Positions 37,920-46,559 of a stretch of 64,000 nt of DNA are shown here, piece by piece. Each line of letters begins with the position of its first letter. Positions within the stretch are counted from its first letter, which is position 1. The position numbers and the translations under genes were made by a program. A model generated the notes under the pieces. It had not been told where the DNA came from and did not search any database. It saw nothing but the letters and a program-made list of their open reading frames with translations. The DNA is from Flavobacterium arcticum (lineage in GTDB: Bacteria > Bacteroidota > Bacteroidia > Flavobacteriales > Flavobacteriaceae), in NCBI RefSeq assembly GCF_003344925.1, contig NZ_CP031188.1:2091001-2155000 (forward strand), written 5' to 3'.

Positions 37920-39170
37920 ATTTTTCTTAGAGGCTTCTGATTTTCGGGAATTTGATTTCCCAGTAGAATTACCTTTATTACTGTTTCTCCTGTCAGGTTT
38001 TTGCCCTTGTGGTTTTTCGGCTGCTTCGCCCTCCGCATAAGGATAAGGATGACCGTCTATTACTTTTATTTTCAGGCGTATCAGTTTTTCTATATCTTTT
38101 AGGTAAGGCAGTTCATCTCTACTACAAAATGATATTGCTGTACCTTCGTTACCCGCTCTTCCTGTACGACCTATACGGTGTACATAGGTTTCAGGTACAT
38201 TAGGTAAATCAAAGTTTATAACATAAGGTAAATTTTCAATATCAATACCACGTGCTGCAATATCTGTAGCTACAAGCACTGATATTTCTTTATTTTTAAA
38301 AGCATCCAGCATACGTACCCTCGCATTTTGCGATTTGTCGCCGTGTATTGCTCCAGCTTCTATACCATTCTTTTTTAAGGCTCTTACAGCATTATCAGCA
38401 CCGTGTTTAGTACGTGTAAATACAAGTACATTAGACAGGTTTTCGTTACGAATAAGATGGTATAATAATTTACGTTTATCGCCTTTATCTACAAAGTAAA
38501 TTTGTTGTTTTACTCTTTCGGCTGTAGAGGATACAGGAGTTACAGATACATACTTAGGGTTAGTAAGAAAAGTATCGGCAAGTTCGCGTATTGCCATAGG
38601 CATAGTTGCCGAAAATAATAATGTTTGTCTATTATCTGGCGTAAGCTTAACGATTTTTTTAACATCGTTAATAAAGCCCATGTCTAACATTTGGTCGGCT
38701 TCATCTAACACTAAATGATGTAAATGGTCGAGGTTTATATATCCTTGTTTGTGTAAGTCTAGTAAACGACCTGGGGTAGCAATAAGTACATCAACACCTC
38801 TTTTAAGTTGGTCTGTTTGTGATACTTGATTAACACCACCAAATATGGTTAATTGACGAACGTTGGTATATTTTCCGTAGGTTTCAAAACTTTCGCCAAT
38901 TTGTAAGGCAAGTTCACGAGTAGGGGTAACTACTAGCGTACGGATGTATTTTACTTTTTTAGCCGAACCTACAATGCGGTGTAATTGGTTAAGTATAGGT
39001 ATTGCAAAAGCTGCGGTTTTACCTGTACCTGTTTGTGCACATCCCACAATGTCATTGTCTTGTAGTATAATGGGTATTGCCTGCTCTTGTATAGGAGTAG
39101 GGGAGTCATACCCTTCTTCTATAAGTGCTTGTTGTATATTTTTAAGTAAATTAAGATCTTCGAATTTCAT
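37902..39170 (-). CDS. DEAD-box ATP-dependent RNA helicase, RhlE-like
   Basis: A 422-residue helicase with motifs in order: Q motif (YDSPTPIQEQAIP), I (AQTGTGKTAAF), Ia (PTRELALQI), II (LDEAD), III (SAT), V (ATDIAARGIDI) and VI (YVHRIGRTGRAG). The C-terminal tail after residue 370 is Lys/Arg/Asn/Ser-rich (RRNSNKGNSTGKSNSRK), as in RhlE-type RNA-binding tails. Likely roles are ribosome assembly, mRNA decay or cold adaptation. A TACCTTTGC promoter lies 48 bases before the ATG, giving a short 5' leader. Confidence 0.93.
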   Translation of the reverse strand: MKFEDLNLLKNIQQALIEEGYDSPTPIQEQAIPIILQDNDIVGCAQTGTGKTAAFAIPILNQLHRIVGSAKKVKYIRTLVVTPTRELALQIGESFETYGKYTNVRQLTIFGGVNQVSQTDQLKRGVDVLIATPGRLLDLHKQGYINLDHLHHLVLDEADQMLDMGFINDVKKIVKLTPDNRQTLLFSATMPMAIRELADTFLTNPKYVSVTPVSSTAERVKQQIYFVDKGDKRKLLYHLIRNENLSNVLVFTRTKHGADNAVRALKKNGIEAGAIHGDKSQNARVRMLDAFKNKEISVLVATDIAARGIDIENLPYVINFDLPNVPETYVHRIGRTGRAGNEGTAISFCSRDELPYLKDIEKLIRLKIKVIDGHPYPYAEGEAAEKPQGQKPDRRNSNKGNSTGKSNSRKSEASKKNKKRWY

Positions 39171-39217
39171 ATATAAATAACTATGTTACTTGCTAAGCAG
39201 TATGTACAGAGCAAGCT

Positions 39218-39226
39218 GCAAAGGTA
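39218..39226 (-). promoter_or_regulatory. -7 promoter element for the rhlE-type gene
   Basis: TACCTTTGC on the minus strand is a perfect TAnnTTTGC element located 48 bases before the ATG at 39170. Confidence 0.65.
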
Positions 39227-39271
39227 GCCTTTTATTTTTAAAACATTTTCTTTAAGCTGTTATGCTATGGT

Positions 39272-40303
39272 TTATAATTCTTTCGATTTTATAAAATCGG
39301 TAATCAAGTAGGCTATAAGTTTACCTGTTAAGTGTTTGTTTGTTTCTTCAGCAAGTTCGGGCGCTCCTTCGCATATGTGTAAGTAAGTAGCATTTTTATT
39401 TTTACCAAAGTAATGTATAAACTGCCTTACTGTTTCTATACTAAAACCTGTTGGGGTTATGGCGCTGCTTGCTACATTAGGCAAGGCATCAAGATCTATT
39501 TCTATACCAAAAAATTCATCTTCTATAAAACCGAGTGCATGCCCCATTTCATCGGCAAAGTTTTTTTCTCTGCGAACAGCAATTTGTTCATAGGTATTAA
39601 ACTTTATCCTGTTAGACATTTTTTTAATGTTCTCCATTACCCCTTTAGAGGTGTAGTTTTCGTGTAGCCCGAATATGAAATATTTTTTTAGGAAACCCTC
39701 TTCAAAAGCATACGAAAATCCGTTTCCGCTATGGCGACCTTCTAGTATTCTAAAATCGGTATGTGCATCAAAGTTAATAGCATTTACAGGCTTCCCTTTT
39801 GCTAGAGCTGTACCCTTTATATTTCCATAAGCATTATTATGCCCACCACCTATTATAATAGGTGTTTTTCCTGCTGTGAGTATACTTCTTACAATATGTG
39901 ATACTTCTTTATCTATAGTATCTATAATAGATGATAATTTTTTTCTGTCTGCTGCTACGTTAACATCTAGTTTGCTTGCAGCTTCGGTTGCATCTGCCAA
40001 GTCAATATGTCCTAGAATTAGGAGCTTACTACCTTTACAAAATTTATTATGCTGTATGTTAACAATACTTTTTAGCACCGATTCCCAGGCAGATGCAGCT
40101 CCAGATCTACCAAAGTTAGCTCTAACACCAATATCTTCTGGAATACCAAAAAGTACAAAGTCGGCATCACATTCTTTTACAAATTGCCATATAGGAACAT
40201 CTTGAGGAATGGTAAGTATCCGTTCGCCAAATTTTATTTCTCCGCTGCGGTGTGATGTATATTTAGTAAGATCACTAGTTGTAAGCTTGATAATATTTTC
40301 CAT
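39272..40303 (-). CDS. hutG: Formimidoylglutamase-like arginase-family enzyme
   Basis: A 343-residue ureohydrolase-fold metalloenzyme. The manganese-binding motifs are present: GGGHNNAYG, NFDAHTDFR and GIEIDLDALPN. The family includes arginase, agmatinase and formimidoylglutamase. hutI lies about 1 kb away on the same strand, so hydrolysis of N-formimino-L-glutamate to glutamate and formamide is the best guess. The ATG at 40303 is chosen because a TTG seven codons upstream lies inside a -7 promoter box. The gene is separated from hutI by a coiled-coil protein gene on the other strand. Confidence 0.82.
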   Translation of the reverse strand: MENIIKLTTSDLTKYTSHRSGEIKFGERILTIPQDVPIWQFVKECDADFVLFGIPEDIGVRANFGRSGAASAWESVLKSIVNIQHNKFCKGSKLLILGHIDLADATEAASKLDVNVAADRKKLSSIIDTIDKEVSHIVRSILTAGKTPIIIGGGHNNAYGNIKGTALAKGKPVNAINFDAHTDFRILEGRHSGNGFSYAFEEGFLKKYFIFGLHENYTSKGVMENIKKMSNRIKFNTYEQIAVRREKNFADEMGHALGFIEDEFFGIEIDLDALPNVASSAITPTGFSIETVRQFIHYFGKNKNATYLHICEGAPELAEETNKHLTGKLIAYLITDFIKSKEL

Positions 40304-40321
40304 AATGATTTTAGTAGGTTT

Positions 40322-40329
40322 CAAAAATA
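40322..40329 (-). promoter_or_regulatory. -7 promoter element for hutG
   Basis: TATTTTTG on the minus strand matches TAnnTTTG and lies 18 bases before the ATG at 40303. No clear -33 box. Confidence 0.5.
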
Positions 40330-40405
40330 CTATTTTCCACTAAAGTTTCGTTAAATATTATGTAGTAAATAAATAATATTTAAATTTGTTGAAACTAATT
40401 TTGAG

Positions 40406-41281
40406 ATGGAAGAACAAAAAAGCAATACCAGTTTAAAAGCAATAATAGTAATTCTGGCTATACTACTTGTAGGGAGTTTAGCATTTATGTACAAAATGAG
40501 TACTGATAGTGAAAAAGCCCAGAAAGAGCATGTTAGCGAAAGAGACCAGTTTATTGCAGAACTTAAAGCTGCTGAGGCACAGTATAACAGTGAAGTAGCC
40601 GAAAATACAGGTCTTAGAGGAGAGCTTGAAGCTGAAAGAGAAAAAATCCAAAAGCTTATAGGAGAAGTTGAGAAATGGAAAGGTGATGCAAAATCGTTGC
40701 AACGCTTTAAAGATGATTATACCCGATTGAAGCGTGAAATGGATAAGCTTATTGCTGAAAATAAAATGCTTAAAGAGCAGAATGCTACGTTATCTATTGA
40801 GCGTGATAGTACCATGGTGGTTTTAGATGAGTCAAGAAGGTATAACGATACATTGCTTAATCAAAATGAAAACCTAAGTAAAACTGTACAAAGAGCTTCT
40901 AAATTAACAATTGTTAATCTTAAAGCAGAGCCTTTTAAAGAAAGAAATTCAGGTAAATTAATTGCTACAGAAAAAGCAAGACGTGTAGATTTACTTAAAA
41001 TAAGTTTTACTATTGCAGCTAATGAAGTGGCACAATCAGGAAACAAAATGTACTACGTACAAGTAATTGATGGTAAGAATAATGTGTTAGGAGAAAAACA
41101 GACTGAAACGTTTGGAGAAAATACGCTGACGTATAGCTTTATTACCAATGCCATTTATGAAAATCAAACCATGAATGTTACTGAAACATTATCGGGTAAA
41201 GATTTTGAAAAAGGTACATACTACGTTAACCTTTTTGATCAAGATAAAATGGTTGCTAGTTCTACATTTACATTAAGATAA
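40406..41281 (+). CDS. Single-pass membrane protein with long coiled coil
   Basis: A 291-residue protein with a short cytoplasmic N-terminus, one membrane helix (about residues 11-28, AIIVILAILLVGSLAFMY) and a coiled coil of about 130 residues rich in Glu, Lys, Leu and Ala. A compact beta-rich C-terminal domain follows (NLKAEPFKERNSGKLIATEKA, VDLLKISFTIAANEV, GTYYVNLF). The layout suggests a periplasmic domain held at a distance from the inner membrane. Similar proteins are common in Flavobacteriia without a named function. It sits between hutG and hutI but on the opposite strand, so it is not part of that pathway. Confidence 0.75.
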   Translation: MEEQKSNTSLKAIIVILAILLVGSLAFMYKMSTDSEKAQKEHVSERDQFIAELKAAEAQYNSEVAENTGLRGELEAEREKIQKLIGEVEKWKGDAKSLQRFKDDYTRLKREMDKLIAENKMLKEQNATLSIERDSTMVVLDESRRYNDTLLNQNENLSKTVQRASKLTIVNLKAEPFKERNSGKLIATEKARRVDLLKISFTIAANEVAQSGNKMYYVQVIDGKNNVLGEKQTETFGENTLTYSFITNAIYENQTMNVTETLSGKDFEKGTYYVNLFDQDKMVASSTFTLR

Positions 41282-41305
41282 TATATATAGTAATTATACT
41301 ATGAT

Positions 41306-41338
41306 AAAAAAAGCCTGCAATTTGCAGGCTTTTTTTTA
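41306..41338. terminator. Bidirectional hairpin terminator
   Basis: AAAGCCTGC and GCAGGCTTT with A- and T-runs on either side, between the convergent coiled-coil protein gene and hutI. Confidence 0.92.
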
Positions 41339-41340
41339 GT

Positions 41341-42576
41341 TTAAATTGTTTTTCCCTCTATAATAACGGTATCTATCAAGTTACTACCAAAAGCATAAGG
41401 CAGTTGATAATAGGACGATAACGGCTGAGTAATAATAAGGTTTGCTCGCTTACCTTTTGCAATACTACCATGCGTTTTAGAAATTCCCATAGCATAAGCC
41501 CCGTTTATAGTGGCAGCATTAATAGCTTCTTCGGGAGTCATTTTCATTTTTATACATGCAGTTGCCACCACTAAATTCATATTCCCCGATGGTGTAGTAC
41601 CTGGATTAAAATCGGTAGCAAGTGCTAATGGCAATCCTGCATCAATCATTCTTCTTGCAGGGGTATAAGGTATGCTGATAAAGAAAGAGCAAGTAGGCAA
41701 TGCCACAGGCATAGTACTACTATTTTTTAAAACCTCAATATCTTCATCGGTTACAATTTCTAAATGATCAACGCTCAAAGCATTGTGTTTTACACAGGCT
41801 TCTATACCATTAATGGCGGTAAATTGGTTTACATGAATTTTTGCCTGTAAGCCATACTTTTTACCAGCTTCCATAATGCGCTCTGTTTCTTCGACTGAGA
41901 AATAGCCCGTTTCGCAAAATGCATCAATATAGTCGGCTAGTTTTTCTTCAGCTATTTTTGGCAGCATTTCGTTAACAATAAGGTCAATATATCCGCTGTG
42001 GTTTTCTTTATATTCCGCAGGAAAAGCATGTGCACCTAAAAAAGTAGCTTTTATAGCTATAGGATATTCTTCGCGAAGACGTTTTATAACCCGAAGCATT
42101 TTTAATTCGGCATCTATGGTAAGTCCATAACCTGATTTTATTTCTACCGCACCCGAACCTTGTTGCATTACTTCTTCTAATCGCACTTTTGATTGTTGGT
42201 ACAATTCTTCTTCACTGGTTTCATTTAGTTTTTTTGCCGAGTTTAAGATTCCTCCGCCTCGTGAGGCTATCACTTCATAAGATAAACCATTAATACGGTC
42301 TACAAACTCTTGCTCACGGTTGCCAGCATATACTATATGGGTGTGGCTGTCGCACCATGCGGGTAGTACCGTTTTACCTGTCGCATCTATAGTGTTGCTA
42401 TTTTCTATGTCAGGACAATTATCCATACTGCCATAATCAGTAATCAGGTTATTTTCAATTAATAACCAAGCATTATTTATTTTTGGTAGTTCGGCCATTG
42501 CTGCACCTGAAACTTTATCAATTTCTGTATCGCGTACTTGTAATAATTCTTTGATATTGGTAATAAGTAATTTCAT
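41341..42576 (-). CDS. hutI: Imidazolonepropionase
   Basis: A 411-residue amidohydrolase-fold enzyme that opens imidazolone propionate to N-formimino-L-glutamate in histidine breakdown. The metal motif is PAWCDSHTHIVYAGNREQEF; further family blocks are GGGILNSAKK, EIKSGYGL, KIHVNQF, SVDHLEIV and LATDFNPGTTPSGNM. The full length is normal. Its product is the proposed substrate of the hutG-like enzyme nearby. hutH and hutU are not in the window. Confidence 0.95.
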   Translation of the reverse strand: MKLLITNIKELLQVRDTEIDKVSGAAMAELPKINNAWLLIENNLITDYGSMDNCPDIENSNTIDATGKTVLPAWCDSHTHIVYAGNREQEFVDRINGLSYEVIASRGGGILNSAKKLNETSEEELYQQSKVRLEEVMQQGSGAVEIKSGYGLTIDAELKMLRVIKRLREEYPIAIKATFLGAHAFPAEYKENHSGYIDLIVNEMLPKIAEEKLADYIDAFCETGYFSVEETERIMEAGKKYGLQAKIHVNQFTAINGIEACVKHNALSVDHLEIVTDEDIEVLKNSSTMPVALPTCSFFISIPYTPARRMIDAGLPLALATDFNPGTTPSGNMNLVVATACIKMKMTPEEAINAATINGAYAMGISKTHGSIAKGKRANLIITQPLSSYYQLPYAFGSNLIDTVIIEGKTI

Positions 42577-42645
42577 GAAATAAACTTTTTTGTAAAAATA
42601 GAATTGATTTTAAAAAACTCCTATATTTATATAAATAAATCTATT

Positions 42646-43728
42646 GTGAGAAGAATAAAATATAAGAAAGTAAGAAAGGTACAACCTAATAATTTTGAAT
42701 ATACAGGGAATTATAAAACGGCTCCTGTAGCGATGCAGCTTTTTGTTTATAAAGAAGAAGCTTTTAAAGAATATACTGATGTATTACCCGAAAAAGCAAT
42801 TAAAGAATGTAATGATGATACAAAATTTGATGATGTAAAATGGTTTAACATTCATGGGCTTCATGATGTAGAGCTGATAAAACAAATAGGTAGGCAATTA
42901 AATCTAGAAAATTTTGTAATTGATGATATACTTAATACATCACGACGCACACGTATAGAAGAGCTAGAAGATGTGCTTTTTTTTAGTGTTAAATCTATAT
43001 TGCCCAAAGAAGATGAAGATATTATAGATACCGAACAAATAAGTTTTGTATTAAAAGATAATCTTATTATTTCATTTCAAGAAAAGAAAAGCGATTATTT
43101 TTCGCATATAAGAGAAAGAATAAGAACGAGTACAGGTGTCATTCGTAAAAAGAAAACCGATTATCTACTATACCTAATGCTCGATGCTATTATTGAAAAT
43201 TTCTTTATTACTATAGAAAAGTACGAAGGTAGTATCGAACAATTAACATTAGAAGCTAAAACAAATTATAAAGCCGATATAATAACAAAGGTTGAAAGAA
43301 TGCGTGAAGACCTTAATTACCTGAAACGCGCTATAAGTCCTTTAAAAGAAGCCTTGTATAATCTTAGAAATGCAGAGGAGGATGGTGAATTTGAAGTTAT
43401 TAATGTTAATAGTTATACCTTTTTTACACGATTACATCATAAAAGTTTAGAACTTCTCGATCAGGTAGAATATGATTTAAATTCATTAGAAAGTATTTCT
43501 AACTTTCATTATTCGGCACAGGGACAACGTATGAATGAGATAATGAAAACGCTTACCATATATTCGGCAATATTTATGCCCATAACTTTTATAGTGGGTG
43601 TATATGGTATGAATTTTGAAAATATGCCAGAACTACATGCCGAAAATGGTTATTACATAATATTGGGCTTAATGATAGTTATTACCGTTGTTATGATTAT
43701 ATATTTTAAAGTAAAAGACTGGTTTTAA
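42646..43728 (+). CDS. corA: CorA-family magnesium/cobalt transporter (GTG start)
   Basis: A 360-residue divalent-cation channel with a large cytoplasmic N-terminal domain (about residues 1-295) and two C-terminal membrane helices. The selectivity-filter motif YGMNF lies at the end of the first helix, and the tail KVKDWF is typical. No ATG precedes the conserved N-terminus; GTG at 42646 (residues RRIKYKK) fits the family start best, with TTG at 42604 a less likely alternative. The stop overlaps the convergent GNAT stop in a shared TTAA. Confidence 0.9.
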   Translation: MRRIKYKKVRKVQPNNFEYTGNYKTAPVAMQLFVYKEEAFKEYTDVLPEKAIKECNDDTKFDDVKWFNIHGLHDVELIKQIGRQLNLENFVIDDILNTSRRTRIEELEDVLFFSVKSILPKEDEDIIDTEQISFVLKDNLIISFQEKKSDYFSHIRERIRTSTGVIRKKKTDYLLYLMLDAIIENFFITIEKYEGSIEQLTLEAKTNYKADIITKVERMREDLNYLKRAISPLKEALYNLRNAEEDGEFEVINVNSYTFFTRLHHKSLELLDQVEYDLNSLESISNFHYSAQGQRMNEIMKTLTIYSAIFMPITFIVGVYGMNFENMPELHAENGYYIILGLMIVITVVMIIYFKVKDWF

Positions 43729-44219
43729 AGGATAAGCTGCATATACTGTACGTCTAGCCAACGGTCAAATTTATAGCCTACTTGTTGTAAAACACCTGTT
43801 TTGGTAAACCCAAACTTTTCATGAAAAGCAATACTATTTTTATTATCAGCATCTATAAGCCCTATCATAGTATGTAGTTTTTGTTGTTTGGCGTGCTCTA
43901 TTAATGTAGCAAGTAGTAGTTTACCTATGCCTTTTCCTGCATATCCTTCTGTTACATATACCGAGTGTTCTACGCAGTATTTATAGCCTTCCTTTGCGTT
44001 AAAGTGACCATAACTGGCATAACCTACTATAATATTATTTTGTACAGCAACAAGCACAGGGAAATTGCCTTGCTGTTTTGCTGTAAACCAATGTTCCATA
44101 TCGGTAAGTGTGCGAGGTTTATAGTCATAAATAGCCGTAGTGTGCAGTATAGCATGGTTTACTATAGATAATATCTGTGCTACATCAGATAATTGGGCAA
44201 GTTTTATGGTAATAGACAT
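43725..44219 (-). CDS. GNAT N-acetyltransferase, phosphinothricin-acetyltransferase-like
   Basis: A 164-residue GNAT-fold enzyme. The acetyl-CoA-binding A motif is VTEGYAGKGIGKLLLATLIEHA. The Pat/Bar-like blocks are NHAILHTTAIYDYKPRT and DADNKNSIAFHEKFGFTKTGVLQQVGYKF, with a C-terminal DVQYMQL. The family acetylates small amines such as phosphinothricin or methionine derivatives; the natural substrate here is unknown. ATG 44219 is chosen over TTG 44240. It is separated from fumC by a terminator. Confidence 0.87.
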   Translation of the reverse strand: MSITIKLAQLSDVAQILSIVNHAILHTTAIYDYKPRTLTDMEHWFTAKQQGNFPVLVAVQNNIIVGYASYGHFNAKEGYKYCVEHSVYVTEGYAGKGIGKLLLATLIEHAKQQKLHTMIGLIDADNKNSIAFHEKFGFTKTGVLQQVGYKFDRWLDVQYMQLIL

Positions 44220-44251
44220 AATAGTAAATAGTATATTCAAATATAATAAAT

Positions 44252-44280
44252 AAAGGCTGTCCCAATAAGGAACAGCCTTT
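44252..44280 (-). terminator. Hairpin terminator after fumC
   Basis: 12-bp arms around AATAA with one C-A mismatch that becomes a G-U wobble in minus-strand RNA, 22 bases past the fumC stop. Confidence 0.85.
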
Positions 44281-44302
44281 TATATCAAGTAAATAATAAG
44301 AA

Positions 44303-45700
44303 TTATTTTAATTTACCTACCATATCTTCTGGTTTTACCCAAGCATCAAAATCTTCGGCAGAAACATAACCTAAACGTACAGCCTCTTCTTTAAGAGTAG
44401 TGCCGTTTTTATGGGCTGTTTGTGCTATTTCGGCAGCTTTATAATAACCTATTTTAGTATTAAGTGCCGTAACAAGCATTAGTGAGTTATTCACTAACTC
44501 TGTTATCCTAGCATGATTTGGCTCTATACCACTTGCACAATGCTCATCAAACGACACGCAGGCATCACCTATAAGGCGTGCCGACTGTAAGAAGTTAGCA
44601 GCCATAACAGGTTTAAATACGTTAAGCTCATAATGTCCTTGTGTACCACCTACAGTAATAGCTACATCGTTACCAAAAACCTGAGCACATACCATAGTAA
44701 GTGCTTCGCACTGCGTAGGGTTTACTTTACCAGGCATAATAGAAGAACCTGGCTCATTTTCAGGAATTATAATTTCACCAATACTAGAGCGTGGTCCTGA
44801 AGCTAACATACGAACATCATTCGCTATCTTGTTAAGCGATACTGCAAGTTGTTTCAGTGCGCCATGACTTTCTACAATAGCATCGTGTGCAGCAAGTGCT
44901 TCAAATTTATTTTCGGCAGTTACAAATGGTAAGCCTGTAAACTTGGCAATATATTCGGCAACTTTTACATCATACCCATCAGGAGTATTAAGTCCTGTTC
45001 CTACCGCTGTACCACCAAGGGCAACTTCAGAAAGGTGAGCAAGTGTATTTTTAAGTGCTTTAAGCCCGTAGTTAAGTTGTGCTACATAGCCTGAAAATTC
45101 TTGTCCAAGTGTTAGGGGAGTGGCATCCATAAGATGAGTTCTACCTATTTTTACCACATTCATAAAAGCTTCCGATTTTGCTTTTAGCGTATCACGAAGT
45201 TGCTCTACACCCGGTATTGTAGTTTCTATAACCATTTTATAGGCAGCAATGTGCATTCCTGTAGGGAAGGTATCATTAGATGATTGCGATTTGTTTACAT
45301 CATCATTAGCTTTTAGTACAGGTTCGCCTTCGCCAATTTTATGACCAGCCAAAACCTGTGCTCTATTAGCAACTACTTCGTTAACGTTCATGTTACTTTG
45401 CGTACCAGAACCTGTTTGCCATATTACTAGCGGAAATTGGTCGGTAAGTTTACCTGCAAGTATTTCGTCACATACTTGGGCTATAGCATCACGTTTTTCT
45501 ACGGGAAGCACGCCTAAGTCATGATTAGCATAAGCAGCAGCTTTTTTTAGATAAGCAAAACCTTCTACAATTTCTTTTGGCATAGATGCCGATGCACCTA
45601 TTTTAAAGTTGTTTCTAGAACGTTCTGTTTGTGCACCCCAGTATTTATCTGCGGGTACTTTTACTTCACCCATGGTGTCTTTTTCAATCCTGTAATCCAT
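44303..45700 (-). CDS. fumC: Fumarate hydratase class II
   Basis: A 465-residue fumarase of the fumarase/aspartase superfamily, interconverting fumarate and malate in the TCA cycle. It has the signature [13 protein letters not shown] (about residues 317-329), the [13 protein letters not shown] block, the catalytic-site [17 protein letters not shown], and the N-terminal [21 protein letters not shown]. Full length and intact. It is monocistronic, with a strong terminator. Confidence 0.96.
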   Translation of the reverse strand: MDYRIEKDTMGEVKVPADKYWGAQTERSRNNFKIGASASMPKEIVEGFAYLKKAAAYANHDLGVLPVEKRDAIAQVCDEILAGKLTDQFPLVIWQTGSGTQSNMNVNEVVANRAQVLAGHKIGEGEPVLKANDDVNKSQSSNDTFPTGMHIAAYKMVIETTIPGVEQLRDTLKAKSEAFMNVVKIGRTHLMDATPLTLGQEFSGYVAQLNYGLKALKNTLAHLSEVALGGTAVGTGLNTPDGYDVKVAEYIAKFTGLPFVTAENKFEALAAHDAIVESHGALKQLAVSLNKIANDVRMLASGPRSSIGEIIIPENEPGSSIMPGKVNPTQCEALTMVCAQVFGNDVAITVGGTQGHYELNVFKPVMAANFLQSARLIGDACVSFDEHCASGIEPNHARITELVNNSLMLVTALNTKIGYYKAAEIAQTAHKNGTTLKEEAVRLGYVSAEDFDAWVKPEDMVGKLK

Positions 45701-45857
45701 TGTTTAGGTTGTTATTTGTTGTATATGTTTTAATTAAAGTAATGGCTAATCATACGACAATATGTCAAATGTATAGAAGCCTGTCAAAATTAAGCATTAT
45801 AGCCCCGTTTAAAAAATGATTTTGTTAAATAATTTTAAGGTTTTTTAGTGTACTATA

Positions 45858-45888
45858 TTGGTTAAAATAAATTTTCCGCTTATCTTTG
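45858..45888 (+). promoter_or_regulatory. Complete Bacteroidota promoter for the 52-residue membrane protein
   Basis: TTG at 45858-45860, a 20-base spacer and TATCTTTG at 45881-45888 match the -33/-7 pattern. A TTG start inside this box is excluded; ATG 45913 is supported. Confidence 0.68.
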
Positions 45889-45912
45889 AGCCGTAATAAA
45901 ATTCAGCAAAAG

Positions 45913-46071
45913 ATGGAATTCGGACAATATTTAGGATTTATAGCTTTCTTGACAGTACTTACTATAGGCTTCTGGTTAATGATGTTCCTTGTAAGTTTTG
46001 TGTTTTATTGGCTTGGTGGTGCAACCATCGAACTTATAAAAGAAAAAAGAAACAATAGAGAAACAGAATAA
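45913..46071 (+). CDS. Small single-pass membrane protein, 52 residues
   Basis: Starting at ATG 45913 (MEFGQYLGFIAFL), this is a short hydrophobic protein with one long membrane segment of about 35 residues (possibly two closely packed helices) and a basic cytoplasmic tail EKRNNRETE. It has its own promoter and its own terminator, which strongly supports it being a real gene. No family is recognised; short membrane proteins like this can regulate larger complexes. Confidence 0.72.
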   Translation: MEFGQYLGFIAFLTVLTIGFWLMMFLVSFVFYWLGGATIELIKEKRNNRETE

Positions 46072-46074
46072 TAC

Positions 46075-46098
46075 AAAACTACCTATTGGTAGTTTTTT
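46075..46098 (+). terminator. Hairpin terminator after the small membrane protein
   Basis: Arms AAAACTACC and GGTAGTTTT around TATT, followed by T residues; it begins 4 bases past the stop codon. Confidence 0.8.
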
Positions 46099-46131
46099 GT
46101 AAAATTATCTATATCCTTACGGATATTAAAT

Positions 46132-46177
46132 AAAAATGACGATTAGCATTATTTATATAATGCTAATCGTCATTTTT
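46132..46177 (-). terminator. 21-bp perfect hairpin overlapping the DUF3037 stop codon
   Basis: AAAAATGACGATTAGCATTA and the following T pair perfectly with the complementary arm at 46157-46177 around TTAT. One arm includes part of the stop codon of the DUF3037 gene. It is the longest terminator stem in the window and reads on both strands. Confidence 0.92.
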
Positions 46178-46559
46178 ATAGTACTAAATCAGTAAATAGT
46201 TTATTTGCTTTTTCTTCAGGATGGTCGCAAAAACCAGGGTGAGGGCGAGAGGTTTGTATTACAGAGCTTCTTACCGCAGTAAGCCACCTAAACCTTTCGG
46301 GTGTTTCCATTTGTCCTATAGGTCCACCATCTTTATTGCCATGTGCTATTTTTTCGAACGAATCTAAGTTTTTCCGTAACTGCTCTGTATCAAGTTCGGT
46401 ATTTAACATAGTTAGTTTTGCTTTGTTAATAGTATAAAGCATTTTTATAAACTTCTGTCTTTTACAAAATAGTATTATACCTACATTAATAAATTCTTCG
46501 CGCTCTACCCTTGGCACAACACGAATAACGGCGTACTCATATAAGTGCTTGTCTTGCAT
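46176..46559 (-). CDS. DUF3037 family protein
   Basis: A 127-residue cytoplasmic protein with DUF3037 features: YEYAVIRVVPRVEREEFINVGIILFC near the N-terminus, an internal helical region, and the C-terminal block RFRWLTAVRSSVIQTSRPHPGFC. The start codon lies 23 bases inside the 3' end of the upstream HipA-like kinase gene, so translation is coupled. DUF3037 genes are repeatedly found next to HipA-like genes, so the pair acts together by inference. Biochemical role unknown. Confidence 0.85.
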   Translation of the reverse strand: MQDKHLYEYAVIRVVPRVEREEFINVGIILFCKRQKFIKMLYTINKAKLTMLNTELDTEQLRKNLDSFEKIAHGNKDGGPIGQMETPERFRWLTAVRSSVIQTSRPHPGFCDHPEEKANKLFTDLVL

